A stretch of DNA of 64,000 nucleotides from the NCBI RefSeq assembly GCF_000284095.1, contig NC_017068.1, forward strand, positions 1,550,001 through 1,614,000, in the 5' to 3' direction. The position numbers and the translations under genes are program-made. The notes below the pieces were generated by a model. The model was given only the letters and a program-made list of their open reading frames with translations. It did no database searches and was not told the origin of the DNA. Origin of the DNA: Selenomonas ruminantium subsp. lactilytica TAM6421. Its GTDB lineage: Bacteria; Bacillota; Negativicutes; Selenomonadales; Selenomonadaceae. Of the stretch, positions 7,654-16,836 are shown piece after piece (position 1 is the first letter of the stretch; each line of letters opens with the position of its first letter).

Positions 7654-7923
7654 ATGGCAGTAAAGATTCGTTTGAACCGTATGGGTGCAAAGAAGAACCC
7701 CTTCTACCGTGTGGTAGTAGCTGATTCCCGCGCTCCGCGTGATGGTCGTTTCATCGAGATTCTCGGTAACTACGATCCCTCCAAGCAGCCGGCAGTTGTC
7801 AGCCTCAATGAGGAAAAGGTTCTTGATTGGATGAACAAAGGTGCTCAGCCGACCGATACCGTTAAAAATCTGTTCAGCAAGCAGGGCATTATGGCTAAGT
7901 TCGCTGAATCCAAGAAGAAGTAA
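7654..7923 (+). CDS. rpsP: 30S ribosomal protein S16
   Basis: This 89-residue protein of the small ribosomal subunit begins [20 protein letters not shown], the family signature. [20 protein letters not shown] follows. GGTGG precedes the ATG. It opens the conserved group rpsP-khpA-ylqD-rimM-trmD, co-transcribed with ylxM-ffh; no terminator is seen in the 39-base gap from ffh. Confidence 0.98.
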   Translation: MAVKIRLNRMGAKKNPFYRVVVADSRAPRDGRFIEILGNYDPSKQPAVVSLNEEKVLDWMNKGAQPTDTVKNLFSKQGIMAKFAESKKK

Positions 7924-7938
7924 TTGGAGAGAAGCGAC

Positions 7939-8166
7939 ATGGAAAAACTTGTTGCAGTAATCGCCAAGTCCCTTGTGGAGCATCCGGAGTCCGTGGAGGT
8001 TTCTTCACGGCAGGAGGACGGGCAGACCGTGCTCAGCCTCCATGTGGCAGAAGATGACATGGGTAAGGTCATCGGACGTCAGGGGCGCATCGCCAAAGCC
8101 TTGCGCACCGTGGTCAAAGCCGCGGCCACTCGGGAAAATACGAAAGTCACGGTTGAGATTATTTAA
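7939..8166 (+). CDS. khpA: KH-domain RNA-binding protein KhpA
   Basis: This 75-residue single KH-domain protein (YlqC family) carries the KH motif GKVIGRQGRIAKALRTVV (residues about 39-56). In streptococci KhpA pairs with KhpB/Jag and affects cell division and elongation. The ATG at 7939 follows GGAGAG by seven bases and is preferred to the TTG at 7924. It lies 15 bases after rpsP. Confidence 0.95.
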   Translation: MEKLVAVIAKSLVEHPESVEVSSRQEDGQTVLSLHVAEDDMGKVIGRQGRIAKALRTVVKAAATRENTKVTVEII

Positions 8167-8170
8167 ATGA

Positions 8171-8209
8171 AAAGCGGCAGGATTACCTTTGGGTAACTTG
8201 CCGCTTTTT
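8171..8209 (+). terminator. Intra-operon hairpin after khpA
   Basis: AAAGCGGCA (8171-8179) pairs with TGCCGCTTT (8199-8207), with an inner TTACC/GGTAA helix and a T-run. It looks like a true terminator or attenuator placed inside a conserved gene order, so ylqD-rimM-trmD may be expressed less than rpsP. Confidence 0.8.
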
Positions 8210-8243
8210 CCTATGAAAAAAGACAAAGAAAAGAGGAACTGTC

Positions 8244-8675
8244 ATGGATTCTATTTCACTGAAAGTGCCTGTAACCATCAAGGCAAAATTAACGGAAAAA
8301 CTCAAAAACAAGATTCTCACGGATTTGACGGAAGGTATCAACCGCGCCGAGCTGGAAGTGCAGCAGCTCAACATCCAGGAAAAGCGCGTAATGCAGGAAA
8401 ACCAGCCGGCCAATGCCGAAGCTCCCACGGCTGAAGAAATTCAGCGCCTGCAGGCTATTCAGGCTCATTTCGGTGAGGAACGTAATAAGCGCCTGCAGTT
8501 CCGCGAGGAATCCCTGGCCCGCAAGGAAGAGATGGAAAAGATGGTCCTGGGCGCTGAAATCGTGCAGGGCACCCTCGAACATCAGGTAGAAGTTCATGTG
8601 GGCGACGATATGCGTGAGATCATGAACGTGGAAGTGCTGGTGGAAGATGACAAAGTTATCGCCATTCGCAGCTAA
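8244..8675 (+). CDS. ylqD: YlqD family protein
   Basis: This 143-residue protein has the position (between khpA and rimM) and character of the YlqD family. The N-terminal part is basic and helical, the middle is a probable coiled coil rich in Gln and Glu (residues about 35-95), and the C-terminus (VEVHVGDDMREIMNVEVLVEDDKVIAI) is beta-rich. Function is unknown. It overlaps the start assigned to rimM by 29 bases. Confidence 0.85.
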   Translation: MDSISLKVPVTIKAKLTEKLKNKILTDLTEGINRAELEVQQLNIQEKRVMQENQPANAEAPTAEEIQRLQAIQAHFGEERNKRLQFREESLARKEEMEKMVLGAEIVQGTLEHQVEVHVGDDMREIMNVEVLVEDDKVIAIRS

Positions 8676-9192
8676 GAAAAACAAGCGCGACAAGAATCGC
8701 GTGACCATCGGCAAGGTGGGCGCTCCCCATGGTATCCATGGGGAAATGCGCATCATCCCGCTGACGGACTTTGTGGAACGCTTCGAGACTATGACGGAGG
8801 TCATGGTGGGCACGGAAATGCTCCATATCGAAAGCTGCAAGTACCACAAGCAGTATGTGCTGATGAAGTTCAGGGAATACCCTGTCCGTGAAGCTGCCAT
8901 GAGTCTTACGGGCAGGCTGCTGACCGTTGACCGCAGCGAGGCTGCTCCCTTGAATGAAGGGGAGTATTACACCTTTGATATCATCGGTCTGACCGTTTAC
9001 GATATGGATGGCAACGAATTGGGCAAGGTGGAAAATGTCCTGCGCACCGGCAGCAATGATGTCTATCAGGCCCGCCGTACGGATGGCGGGGAACTTTTGA
9101 TTCCTGCCCTCAAAGCTGTGGTCAAGGAGATTGACGTGCCTGGCGGCCGTATGGTGGTTGATATGCCTGAGGAGATTTCCGATGCGCATTGA
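8647..9192 (+). CDS. rimM: 16S rRNA processing protein RimM
   Basis: RimM binds S19 and helps mature the 30S head. The RimM N-domain starts at VTIGKVGAPHGIHGEMRIIP, and the PRC-barrel domain follows (YTFDIIGLTVYDMDGNELGKVENVL). The start is ambiguous. ATG 8647 gives 181 residues with a basic extension and lies inside ylqD. GTG 8701 would give a 163-residue protein matching the usual N-terminus, though its SD is poor. The 3' end overlaps trmD by 11 bases. Confidence 0.93.
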   Translation: MTKLSPFAAKKNKRDKNRVTIGKVGAPHGIHGEMRIIPLTDFVERFETMTEVMVGTEMLHIESCKYHKQYVLMKFREYPVREAAMSLTGRLLTVDRSEAAPLNEGEYYTFDIIGLTVYDMDGNELGKVENVLRTGSNDVYQARRTDGGELLIPALKAVVKEIDVPGGRMVVDMPEEISDAH

Positions 9193-9916
9193 TATGGTGA
9201 CCATCTTCCCGGAGATGTTCTCCGGCCCCTTTGGTGACAGCATTACCAAGCGGGCTGTGGATAATGGCATCCTCGATATCCATTTCACCAATTTCCGGGA
9301 CTTTGCCGAGGATAAGCATCATCATGTGGATGACAGCCCCTTTGGGGGCGGTGCGGGCATGGTCTTGAAGCCGGAGCCCATGTATAAGGCTGTACGGGAC
9401 GTATTATCTCGCACAGAGCAGTATGCGGCTAATCGCCGAGTGCTGATCATGGATCCTTCCGGGCCTACCTTCAACCAGGCCAAGGCCAAGGAATTGGCGG
9501 GCTACGACCAGCTGATTTTTATCTGCGGCCATTATGAAGGTTTCGATGCCCGCATTTATAAACTGGCTGATGAGGCCATCTCCATTGGTGACTTCGTGCT
9601 GACCGGCGGGGAACTGCCGGCCATGGTCATTACCGACGCGGTATCTCGTATGCTGCCGGGGGTGCTGGGGCATGAAGATTCCGCTCCTACTGATTCCTTC
9701 TATGAAGGACTGCTGGAATTTCCACAGTATACCCGTCCCCGGGAATTCGAGGGGATGGCAGTGCCAGAGGTACTCCTGAATGGCGATCATGCCAAAATCC
9801 GTCAATGGAGGCGTGAGCAATCCCTGCTCGTTACAAAAAAATATCGTCCGGATCTGCTGGCCAAGGCAGACTTATCCGCGCAGGATAAGGAATTCCTGGC
9901 CACTGACAAGTCCTGA
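9182..9916 (+). CDS. trmD: tRNA (guanine-N1)-methyltransferase
   Basis: This 244-residue SPOUT methyltransferase makes m1G37 in tRNAs and prevents +1 frameshifting. Visible motifs are MRIDMVTIFPEMF at the N-terminus, DDSPFGGGAGMVLKPEP, FICGHYEGFDARI and the knot region SIGDFVLTGGELPAM. The start at 9182 gives the canonical N-terminus and overlaps rimM. A hairpin follows; rplS, the usual next gene, is absent. Confidence 0.97.
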   Translation: MRIDMVTIFPEMFSGPFGDSITKRAVDNGILDIHFTNFRDFAEDKHHHVDDSPFGGGAGMVLKPEPMYKAVRDVLSRTEQYAANRRVLIMDPSGPTFNQAKAKELAGYDQLIFICGHYEGFDARIYKLADEAISIGDFVLTGGELPAMVITDAVSRMLPGVLGHEDSAPTDSFYEGLLEFPQYTRPREFEGMAVPEVLLNGDHAKIRQWRREQSLLVTKKYRPDLLAKADLSAQDKEFLATDKS

Positions 9917-9920
9917 ATGA

Positions 9921-9965
9921 AACAAGACTGCATGCAAGTATAAAATATTTGTATGCAGTCTTGTT
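9921..9965 (+). terminator. Hairpin after trmD
   Basis: AACAAGACTGCAT and ATGCAGTCTTGTT pair over 13 bases. The T-run after it is weak, but the stem probably ends the operon. Confidence 0.7.
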
Positions 9966-10121
9966 ACTATGAAATTTTAGTCAGTCAAGCCGCTAAGCGC
10001 AGAATGATTTAGATTTCGTGTAAGGGCGTAGTTTGCTGGAGAGAATATAGCAGGCTGTAGTAAAAATATGACTTTTGCGGTATAATATTAAACATGGCAC
10101 ATGATACGGAGGTGTTTTCTG

Positions 10122-10994
10122 TTGATTAAGAAGGGAATAATTCTGGCCGGGGGATCGGGGACGCGGCTTTATCCGCTGACTAAAGTAGTGTCCAAGCAGC
10201 TGATGCCGATTTACGACAAGCCGATGATATACTATCCGTTGAGTACGCTGATGTTGTCAGGGATCAAGGATATCCTGATCATCACCACGCCGCAGGACAG
10301 TGAACTTTTCCAAAAACTGCTGGGGGATGGCAATCAGCTGGGAATCAGCATATCCTATGCCGTACAGCCCAGCCCGGACGGTCTGGCACAGGCTTTCCTG
10401 ATCGGGGAGGATTTTATTGCCGGTGACGGTTGTGCTCTGGTCTTGGGCGACAATATCTATTATGGTTCCGATCTGGCCAAGTCCGTGCAGCGGGCTGCAT
10501 CTGTGGAAGAGGGTGCTACGGTTTTTGCCTATTATGTTTCCGATCCGGAACGATATGGCGTTGTGGAATTCGACGAGCAAGGCCATGCGCTGAGTCTTGA
10601 GGAAAAGCCAGCTGAGCCTAAGTCGAATTATGCGATTACAGGTTTATATTTCTATGATCAGGATATTGTAAGTATTGCCAAATCCATCAAACCATCGGCA
10701 CGTGGGGAATTGGAAATCACCGATGTAAATAAGGTTTATCTTGAAGCGGGCAAGCTGTCTGTGGAGAAAATGCGCCGCGGCTTTGCCTGGTTGGATACCG
10801 GGACACATGAGTCCCTGCTGGATGCGGCATCTTTCGTGCGCACCATCCAGGCACGTCAGGGACTGAAAATTGCCTGTATCGAGGAAATCGCCTATCGTAT
10901 GGGTTACATTGATGAAGAACAGGTCTTGCGCCTGGCAGAGCCCTTGGCCAAGAATGAGTATGGCCAATATCTGCAACAGATTGTAACGGAATAA
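10122..10994 (+). CDS. rfbA: Glucose-1-phosphate thymidylyltransferase
   Basis: This 290-residue enzyme makes dTDP-glucose from glucose-1-phosphate and dTTP, the first step of dTDP-L-rhamnose synthesis. The N-terminal nucleotide-binding motif [20 protein letters not shown] is complete, followed by [26 protein letters not shown] and [10 protein letters not shown] are also family motifs. Start TTG 10122 follows GGAGG by nine bases. A TATAAT at 10081-10086 is likely its -10, though the -35 is weak. It heads rfbA-rfbC-rfbB. Confidence 0.96.
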   Translation: MIKKGIILAGGSGTRLYPLTKVVSKQLMPIYDKPMIYYPLSTLMLSGIKDILIITTPQDSELFQKLLGDGNQLGISISYAVQPSPDGLAQAFLIGEDFIAGDGCALVLGDNIYYGSDLAKSVQRAASVEEGATVFAYYVSDPERYGVVEFDEQGHALSLEEKPAEPKSNYAITGLYFYDQDIVSIAKSIKPSARGELEITDVNKVYLEAGKLSVEKMRRGFAWLDTGTHESLLDAASFVRTIQARQGLKIACIEEIAYRMGYIDEEQVLRLAEPLAKNEYGQYLQQIVTE

Positions 10995-11011
10995 ATGGGA
11001 GTTTTGGGATA

Positions 11012-11572
11012 ATGAAAGTAGCAGAAACAAAGTTAAAAGGTGTATATATTGTAGAACCACAGGTCTTTGGTGATGCCCGGGGCTGGTTTACAGAGAGCTG
11101 GTCGGAGAAAAAGCTCGCGGAAGCTGGCATCAAGGCTAATTTCGTGCAGGATAATCATTCCTATTCAGCCCAGAAGGGGACTTTGCGCGGCCTGCATTAT
11201 CAGTTGAATCCCATGTGTCAGGCCAAGATGCTGCGCTGCACCCGAGGGAACATCTTCGATGTGGCTGTGGATATCCGCAAGGGTTCTCCCCAGTATGGCC
11301 AGTGGGTGGGGGTGGAGCTGTCGGCGGAAAATCACCAGCAGCTCTTCATTCCGCGCGGCTTTGCCCATGGGTTCATCACCCTTACGGATGATGTGGAAGT
11401 ACAGTACAAGGCAGATAATTATTATGCGCCGGAGTGCGATGGCAATATCCGCTGGGACGATCCGGAAATTGGCATCGAATGGCCGTTGAAACCGGTGATC
11501 CTTTCGGACAAGGATAAGGTTGCACCTTTGCTCAAAGAGCGCATGGATTTGAATTTTATTTATGAGGGTTAA
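11012..11572 (+). CDS. rfbC: dTDP-4-dehydrorhamnose 3,5-epimerase
   Basis: This 186-residue cupin-fold enzyme epimerises dTDP-4-keto-6-deoxyglucose at C3 and C5. The catalytic His is in TLRGLHYQLNP. DNHSYS and FIPRGFAHGFITL are family motifs. It lies 17 bases after rfbA and 23 bases before rfbB. Confidence 0.96.
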   Translation: MKVAETKLKGVYIVEPQVFGDARGWFTESWSEKKLAEAGIKANFVQDNHSYSAQKGTLRGLHYQLNPMCQAKMLRCTRGNIFDVAVDIRKGSPQYGQWVGVELSAENHQQLFIPRGFAHGFITLTDDVEVQYKADNYYAPECDGNIRWDDPEIGIEWPLKPVILSDKDKVAPLLKERMDLNFIYEG

Positions 11573-11595
11573 ATAGTTTAAGGGGATTATTTTCT

Positions 11596-12639
11596 ATGAA
11601 TATCGTTGTTACCGGTGGTGCCGGTTTTATTGGTTCGAATTTTGTTTATTACATGCTGAAAAATCGTCCGGAAGATAAGATCATCTGCTTTGATAAGCTG
11701 ACTTATGCGGGCAATATGGCTACGCTGGATGAAGCCATGAAGAATAAGAACTTCAAGTTCATCCGTGGGGACATTGCTGACCGCAAGGCCGTTTATCGAC
11801 TGTTTGAAATGGAAAAGCCGGATGTGATCGTGAACTTTGCCGCAGAGTCTCATGTTGACCGGTCAATCGAAAATCCGGAAATCTTCCTGCAGACCAATGT
11901 GATCGGTACCAGCGTCCTGCTGGATGCCTGCCGCAAGTATGGCATTGACCGTTACCATCAGGTGTCCACGGATGAAGTTTATGGCGATCTGCCCCTGGAC
12001 AGACCGGATCTGTTCTTTACGGAAACAACGAACCTGCACACGTCCAGCCCGTATTCAGCCTCAAAGGCATCGGCAGATCTGCTGGTCATGGCATATCATC
12101 GCACCTATAAGATACCGACGACGATTTCCCGCTGTTCCAACAATTATGGTCCGTTCCATTTCCCGGAAAAGCTGATTCCACTGATGATCATCAATGCGTT
12201 GGGCGGCAAGAAGTTGCCGGTATATGGTGATGGCCTCAACGTGCGCGACTGGCTCTATGTGGAAGATCATTGTGCCGCCATCAACCTGATCCTGCAGAAA
12301 GGCAAGGTCGGTGAAGTCTATAATATCGGCGGCCATAATGAAAAAGCCAATATCGATGTGGTCAAGACCATTCTGCAGCAGCTTGGCAAGGGCGAAGACA
12401 TGATTGAATACGTCACGGACCGCAAGGGACATGACCGCAGATACGCCATCGATCCGACCAAGATCCATGACGAACTGGGGTGGCTGCCGGCAACCAAGTT
12501 TGAAGATGGCATCAAGGCAACCATCCAGTGGTATCTGGATAACCGGCATTGGTGGGAAGAAATCATCAACGGTGAATACCAGGATTATTATGAACGGATG
12601 TACGAAAAGAATTCCGATTTGGAATATGCACGCATCTGA
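11596..12639 (+). CDS. rfbB: dTDP-glucose 4,6-dehydratase
   Basis: This 347-residue short-chain dehydrogenase/reductase converts dTDP-glucose to the 4-keto-6-deoxy sugar. It has the NAD-binding GGAGFIGSN, AAESHVDRSI, the STDEVYGDL active-site segment and YSASKASAD with the catalytic Tyr/Lys. The last rhamnose gene, rfbD, is not here; the next gene is convergent polC. Confidence 0.96.
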   Translation: MNIVVTGGAGFIGSNFVYYMLKNRPEDKIICFDKLTYAGNMATLDEAMKNKNFKFIRGDIADRKAVYRLFEMEKPDVIVNFAAESHVDRSIENPEIFLQTNVIGTSVLLDACRKYGIDRYHQVSTDEVYGDLPLDRPDLFFTETTNLHTSSPYSASKASADLLVMAYHRTYKIPTTISRCSNNYGPFHFPEKLIPLMIINALGGKKLPVYGDGLNVRDWLYVEDHCAAINLILQKGKVGEVYNIGGHNEKANIDVVKTILQQLGKGEDMIEYVTDRKGHDRRYAIDPTKIHDELGWLPATKFEDGIKATIQWYLDNRHWWEEIINGEYQDYYERMYEKNSDLEYARI

Positions 12640-12783
12640 TCTGCGAAATTTTTTATGCAGAAAAAACGGACCTCACAGAATCGTTTCTAAGGGGTTTGTT
12701 TTTATTTTTAGGTATAAAGTATAGGACAGGAATTTAAAATCGCTGACAGAGGCTGTTAGCGGCAATAAAAATCTTTCCAAAAT

Positions 12784-12818
12784 ATAACTTCCGATAATTT
12801 ATACTTATCGGAAGTTAT
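12784..12818. repeat. 14-base inverted repeat hairpin
   Basis: ATAACTTCCGATAA (12784-12797) and TTATCGGAAGTTAT (12805-12818) are exact complements. No T-run follows on either strand. Its role is unknown; it lies between rfbB and the convergent polC. Confidence 0.7.
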
Positions 12819-12841
12819 CCACAGAAATTTGTTGATAAGTA

Positions 12842-12889
12842 AAACCCGGTTGATTTTATCTGCAGTAAATCCAACCGGGTTTCCTTTTT
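12842..12889. terminator. Convergent terminator between rfbB and polC
   Basis: AACCCGGTTG and CAACCGGGTT enclose a 19-base loop, followed rightward by TTCCTTTTTC. It probably ends rfb transcription and could also slow transcription leaving polC. Confidence 0.75.
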
Positions 12890-12917
12890 CTATTAGCTAA
12901 AAAATATTTGTCTGCAT

Positions 12918-15900
12918 TTAACAGAACAATGCTATCTGATCTGTCTCCCCCATGCCACCCAAGCAGCCATGATCTTTAAGGATATCAATATTTGTCTTGG
13001 AGATACCGGTACGGCGGCGCAGATCTTCAATGCTGGTAAAGATACCATCCCGGCGGGCTTCCACAATGCTTTGGGATGCTTTGGCACCCATGCCTCCCAA
13101 ACTTGCCAATGGCGGCAACAATGACTTTTCATGGATGATGAACTTCTCGGCGTCTGATGTGTAGATATCTACATTCTCACAATCATAGCCTCTGAGATAC
13201 ATCTCCCAAGCCAGCTGCAATACAATCAATGTGGCATTCTGCTTGGCATCCAGTTTTTTCTCCTTGGAGATCTCCTCCAGCTCTTTGATCTTTTCGCCAA
13301 CAAATTCCTGGCCGCGGGCGATGACGTTGGCATCGAACTCATCGGCACGGATGGAAAAATATGCTGCGTAATAAGCCAATGGATAATGCACCTTGCAGAA
13401 GGCGATGCGGTAAGCCATCATAACGTAGGCCGTCGCATGGGCCCGGGGGAACAGATATTTGATCTTCTGGCAGGAATCGATATACCATTGGGGAATATCC
13501 CCATCCTGCAGCTTCTTCACCACATCCGGATCGATGCCCTTCCCCTTTCGCACTTTTTCCATGGTCTTGAAGGACAGCAATGGATCGATGCCGTGATGGA
13601 TCAGATACATCATGATATCGTCACGGGCCGAGATGGCATTCTTGATGGTACACTGGCCGCTGCGGATCAGATCCTGGGCATTGCCCAGCCACACGTCGGT
13701 ACCATGGGAGAAACCAGAGATGCGTACCAGGTCCGAGAATACATCGGGGTTGGTATCGTCAATCATCTGTCGGGTAAAGGGCGTACGGAATTCGGGAATG
13801 CCAAAGGTTCCGGAGGTTGCCCCCAGCTCTTCCGGCGTTACTCCTAATGCATCCGTACAGTTGAACAAGGACATGGTGGCCACATCGTCAAAGGGAATGG
13901 TCTTCGGATCGCGGCAGGTCAAATCCTCCAGCATCTTGATCACAGTCGGATCATCGTGGCCCAGGATATCCAGCTTAACCAGACGGCTGCTGATGGAATG
14001 GTAATCGAAATGGGTAGTGATGGTACCGCAGTTCATATCATTGGCCGGATGCTGGATGGGTGTGAAGAAATGCACGTCCATATCCCGGGGCACTACCATG
14101 ATGCCTGCCGGATGCTGGCCCGTGGTGGACTTAACGCCCATACAGCCATGGGCCAATCGGTCGATATAGGAGATATGCTTCTTTATCCCCTTTTCTTCAA
14201 AATACTTTTTCACATACCCAAAGGCAGTCTTATCCGCCACGGTCTGGATGGAACCGGCACGGTATACATTGTCCTTGCCGAAGAGGATTTCCGTGTACTT
14301 ATGGGCCACGGGCTGATAAGTACCGGAGAAGTTCAGGTCGATATCGGGAACCTTGTCCCCATCGAAGCCCAGGAATACGGCGAAGGGGATATCATGGCCG
14401 TCCTTGATGAGCGGTGTGCCGCAGACAGGACAATCCATATCCGGCAGGTCATAGCCGCAGCCGTAGGAACCATCAGTGATAAACTTGCTGTACTGGCAAT
14501 GGGGGCAGCGCCAATGCGGAGGCAAAGGGTTAACCTCGGTAATGCCTGTCATGGTGGCGATAAAGGACGAACCTACGGAACCACGGGACCCTACCAGATA
14601 GCCATCGTCGTTGGATTTTTTCACGAGACGCTGGGCAATCAGATACAATACGGAGAAGCCATGACCAATGATGGGTTTCAGCTCCTGCTGGAGCCTGGCT
14701 TCCACGATTTCCGGCAGATTCTCGCCATACATGGCTTTGGCCCGGTTATAGGACATGGATTCGATTTCCTCGTCGGCACCGGGAATCATGGGGGAATAAA
14801 GATCATCCGGAATGGGTTTGAACTTCTCAATCATATCGTTGATCTTCCGAGGATTGGTCACCACGGCTTCATAAGCCGCCTCTTTCCCCAGATATTCAAA
14901 CTCCGCCAGCATTTCCTCCGTGGTCCGGAGATACAGGGGCGGCTGCATATCCGCATCTTCAAAGCCTTTTCCTTTCATCAATATAGCGCGGTAAATATAG
15001 TCATCGGGATTCAGGAAATGCACATCGCAGGTAGCCACAAGCATCTTGCCCAGTTTTTTGGCCAGCTCGGCCACCTTGAGGTTGATGTCAATCAAATCCT
15101 GGTCGGTATTGATATCCGGAAATTTATCGCTACGCTTGAGGAAGTCGTTGTTATGGATGGGCTGGATTTCCAGATAATCGTAGAAGGAGGCAATTTCGAT
15201 AAGCTGCTCCTCACTCTGCCCCTCCACAATGGCTCGGATCAGCTCCCCTGCTTCGCAGGCAGAACCAATGATGATGCCATCCCGGAATTCCTCGATGATT
15301 TTCTTGGGCAGACGGGGCTGACGGTGGAAATATTTGACATGGGACAAGGAAACCAGCTGATAGAGATTCCGCAGGCCGTTGGGATTTTTCGCCAGAAAGA
15401 TGATATGGTTAGCCCGCTTCTGTTCAAAATCGTCACCGGTCAGATAACCTTCCATGCCATAGATGACCTTGATATTGAGTTTTTCAGCAGCTTTGGCCGC
15501 ATCCGGATACGCCTGCACCACGCCGTGGTCCGTGATGGCAATGGCCGGCCAGCCCCAGCTGTCGGCAGTCTTGATCAGGTCTTTCACGGATACCACGGCG
15601 TCCATGGCACTCATGGTGGTATGGGCATGAAGCTCCACCCGCTTGACTTCGGCGTTATCCTGCCGCTTCTTCATTTCCTTTTTCGCCAGGGAATCCACAA
15701 AGACCACATACTCATTCATATAGGTATCAAATCGCACAGAGCCCTTGATACGCACGGCCATGCCCTCTTTGAGCTTGCCCATGATCTCGTCATAATCTTC
15801 TTCCTGACCATTGCGTCCCTTGCCGGGCTTGAAGAATTTCTTGCAGGCAATGCCGTCGGATTCATCGGACAGGCAGAAAGCCAGCATCTTCGTGCCGGTC

Positions 15901-16766
15901 TTGAACTCGATCGTCTTGAGGCCAGAGCCGGCACCTTCACCGATAAAACCTTCCAGAATGACGCTTTTCGTCTCACCTTCCAGCTCAGCGATAAGCTGCC
16001 GCTCGCCCATGATGCTGCGGCCAAAGATGGTATTGCCAGCCCCCTGAACCACCACAGGACGGGAAAGATCTTCCCGCTTGGGCGCTGGTGCGGCCTTAGG
16101 CTTATGCTCGCTGGCTGCCTTCGGCGCCGGTGCTGCTTTAGGAGCAGCCTTGACTTCTGTCTGAGCCTCGGCCACTCGTTCCTTATGCAGGGCCGCATGA
16201 TATTCGGGAGTATCAAAGCAGTCATCAACCGAAAGATTCTGCAGGACTTCATCACTGGCCTCGCAGGTTACGGGGCAACGATAGCCCAGCATATCCTTGA
16301 TGGCTCTGCCCATAAGCTGGGTTACCGCATGGGCCCGCATGATCTCGCCGCCAAGCTCACCGGGAACCTTGATAATAAGTTTGCTTCCGTCAACCACATA
16401 TTTCGAGCGTTTCAAAAGCTGGAAGACTGTGGGATTGCCCTCGGCTACAATAGTAACCAGCTGCGGCCAGACCTTGCGGATGCCATCGTCGATATCAATG
16501 ATATCTTGATAGAAAATAACCGCCTGCAGATTACACTTGCCCTTGATCTGCTCAGCCGCCCGCTGCAAGAGTGCATCCGGAATAAGCGTCTGGCTGGTCA
16601 ACGCAATTTCCCAAAGGCTGGTCTTGATACTGACCTCCACATGACGGATCACCGCATTCTTGAGCAGTGTCTTCTCCTCGTCCTGCAAAGTCATCCCCTG
16701 CACCAACTGCCAAAACATATTCTCCTGTTGCGGAACAATGCGATACTTCTGCATACGAACAAACAT
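12918..16766 (-). CDS. polC: PolC-type DNA polymerase III alpha subunit lacking the inserted exonuclease domain
   Basis: At 1282 residues this is about 155 shorter than the B. subtilis PolC of 1437. Order: N-terminal domains, an Ala/Lys/Pro-rich linker, an OB domain, PHP (HAHTTMSAMD, ITDHGVVQ, CDVHFLNPDD), a CPHC...CPVCG zinc motif, polymerase core (GSRGSVGSSF, DKVPDIDLNFSG, VKLDILGHDDPT) and a clamp-binding tail QIALF. Between YGMEGYL and HIIFLAKN, where PolC normally carries the DEDD exonuclease (VFDxETTG), there are only about ten residues. PHP metal ligands look intact. Start: ATG 16766 has an AAGGAG only one base away; ATG 16754 is thirteen bases away. Both are imperfect. Confidence 0.95.
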   Translation of the reverse strand: MFVRMQKYRIVPQQENMFWQLVQGMTLQDEEKTLLKNAVIRHVEVSIKTSLWEIALTSQTLIPDALLQRAAEQIKGKCNLQAVIFYQDIIDIDDGIRKVWPQLVTIVAEGNPTVFQLLKRSKYVVDGSKLIIKVPGELGGEIMRAHAVTQLMGRAIKDMLGYRCPVTCEASDEVLQNLSVDDCFDTPEYHAALHKERVAEAQTEVKAAPKAAPAPKAASEHKPKAAPAPKREDLSRPVVVQGAGNTIFGRSIMGERQLIAELEGETKSVILEGFIGEGAGSGLKTIEFKTGTKMLAFCLSDESDGIACKKFFKPGKGRNGQEEDYDEIMGKLKEGMAVRIKGSVRFDTYMNEYVVFVDSLAKKEMKKRQDNAEVKRVELHAHTTMSAMDAVVSVKDLIKTADSWGWPAIAITDHGVVQAYPDAAKAAEKLNIKVIYGMEGYLTGDDFEQKRANHIIFLAKNPNGLRNLYQLVSLSHVKYFHRQPRLPKKIIEEFRDGIIIGSACEAGELIRAIVEGQSEEQLIEIASFYDYLEIQPIHNNDFLKRSDKFPDINTDQDLIDINLKVAELAKKLGKMLVATCDVHFLNPDDYIYRAILMKGKGFEDADMQPPLYLRTTEEMLAEFEYLGKEAAYEAVVTNPRKINDMIEKFKPIPDDLYSPMIPGADEEIESMSYNRAKAMYGENLPEIVEARLQQELKPIIGHGFSVLYLIAQRLVKKSNDDGYLVGSRGSVGSSFIATMTGITEVNPLPPHWRCPHCQYSKFITDGSYGCGYDLPDMDCPVCGTPLIKDGHDIPFAVFLGFDGDKVPDIDLNFSGTYQPVAHKYTEILFGKDNVYRAGSIQTVADKTAFGYVKKYFEEKGIKKHISYIDRLAHGCMGVKSTTGQHPAGIMVVPRDMDVHFFTPIQHPANDMNCGTITTHFDYHSISSRLVKLDILGHDDPTVIKMLEDLTCRDPKTIPFDDVATMSLFNCTDALGVTPEELGATSGTFGIPEFRTPFTRQMIDDTNPDVFSDLVRISGFSHGTDVWLGNAQDLIRSGQCTIKNAISARDDIMMYLIHHGIDPLLSFKTMEKVRKGKGIDPDVVKKLQDGDIPQWYIDSCQKIKYLFPRAHATAYVMMAYRIAFCKVHYPLAYYAAYFSIRADEFDANVIARGQEFVGEKIKELEEISKEKKLDAKQNATLIVLQLAWEMYLRGYDCENVDIYTSDAEKFIIHEKSLLPPLASLGGMGAKASQSIVEARRDGIFTSIEDLRRRTGISKTNIDILKDHGCLGGMGETDQIALFC

Positions 16767-16798
16767 ACTCCTTACAAGTCAGCTTTATTTTTCTTTTG

Positions 16799-16827
16799 GT
16801 ACTTTTCTTTGCCCCAAAGAAAAGTAC
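16799..16827. repeat. Dispersed palindromic repeat, partial copy 1
   Basis: GTACTTTTCTTTG (16799-16811) and CAAAGAAAAGTAC (16815-16827) form a 13-base perfect stem with a CCC loop, flanked by TTCTTTTG and ATA. The same hairpin ends the larger repeat at 29363-29458 and 45869-45983. It lies between the transglycosylase gene and polC. Confidence 0.85.
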
Positions 16828-16836
16828 ATAGACAAC

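Noticed and set aside
11856-11865. TGACCGGTCA in rfbB as an operator
   Set aside because: It encodes the conserved VDRS of the enzyme, so this copy by itself is explained by coding needs.
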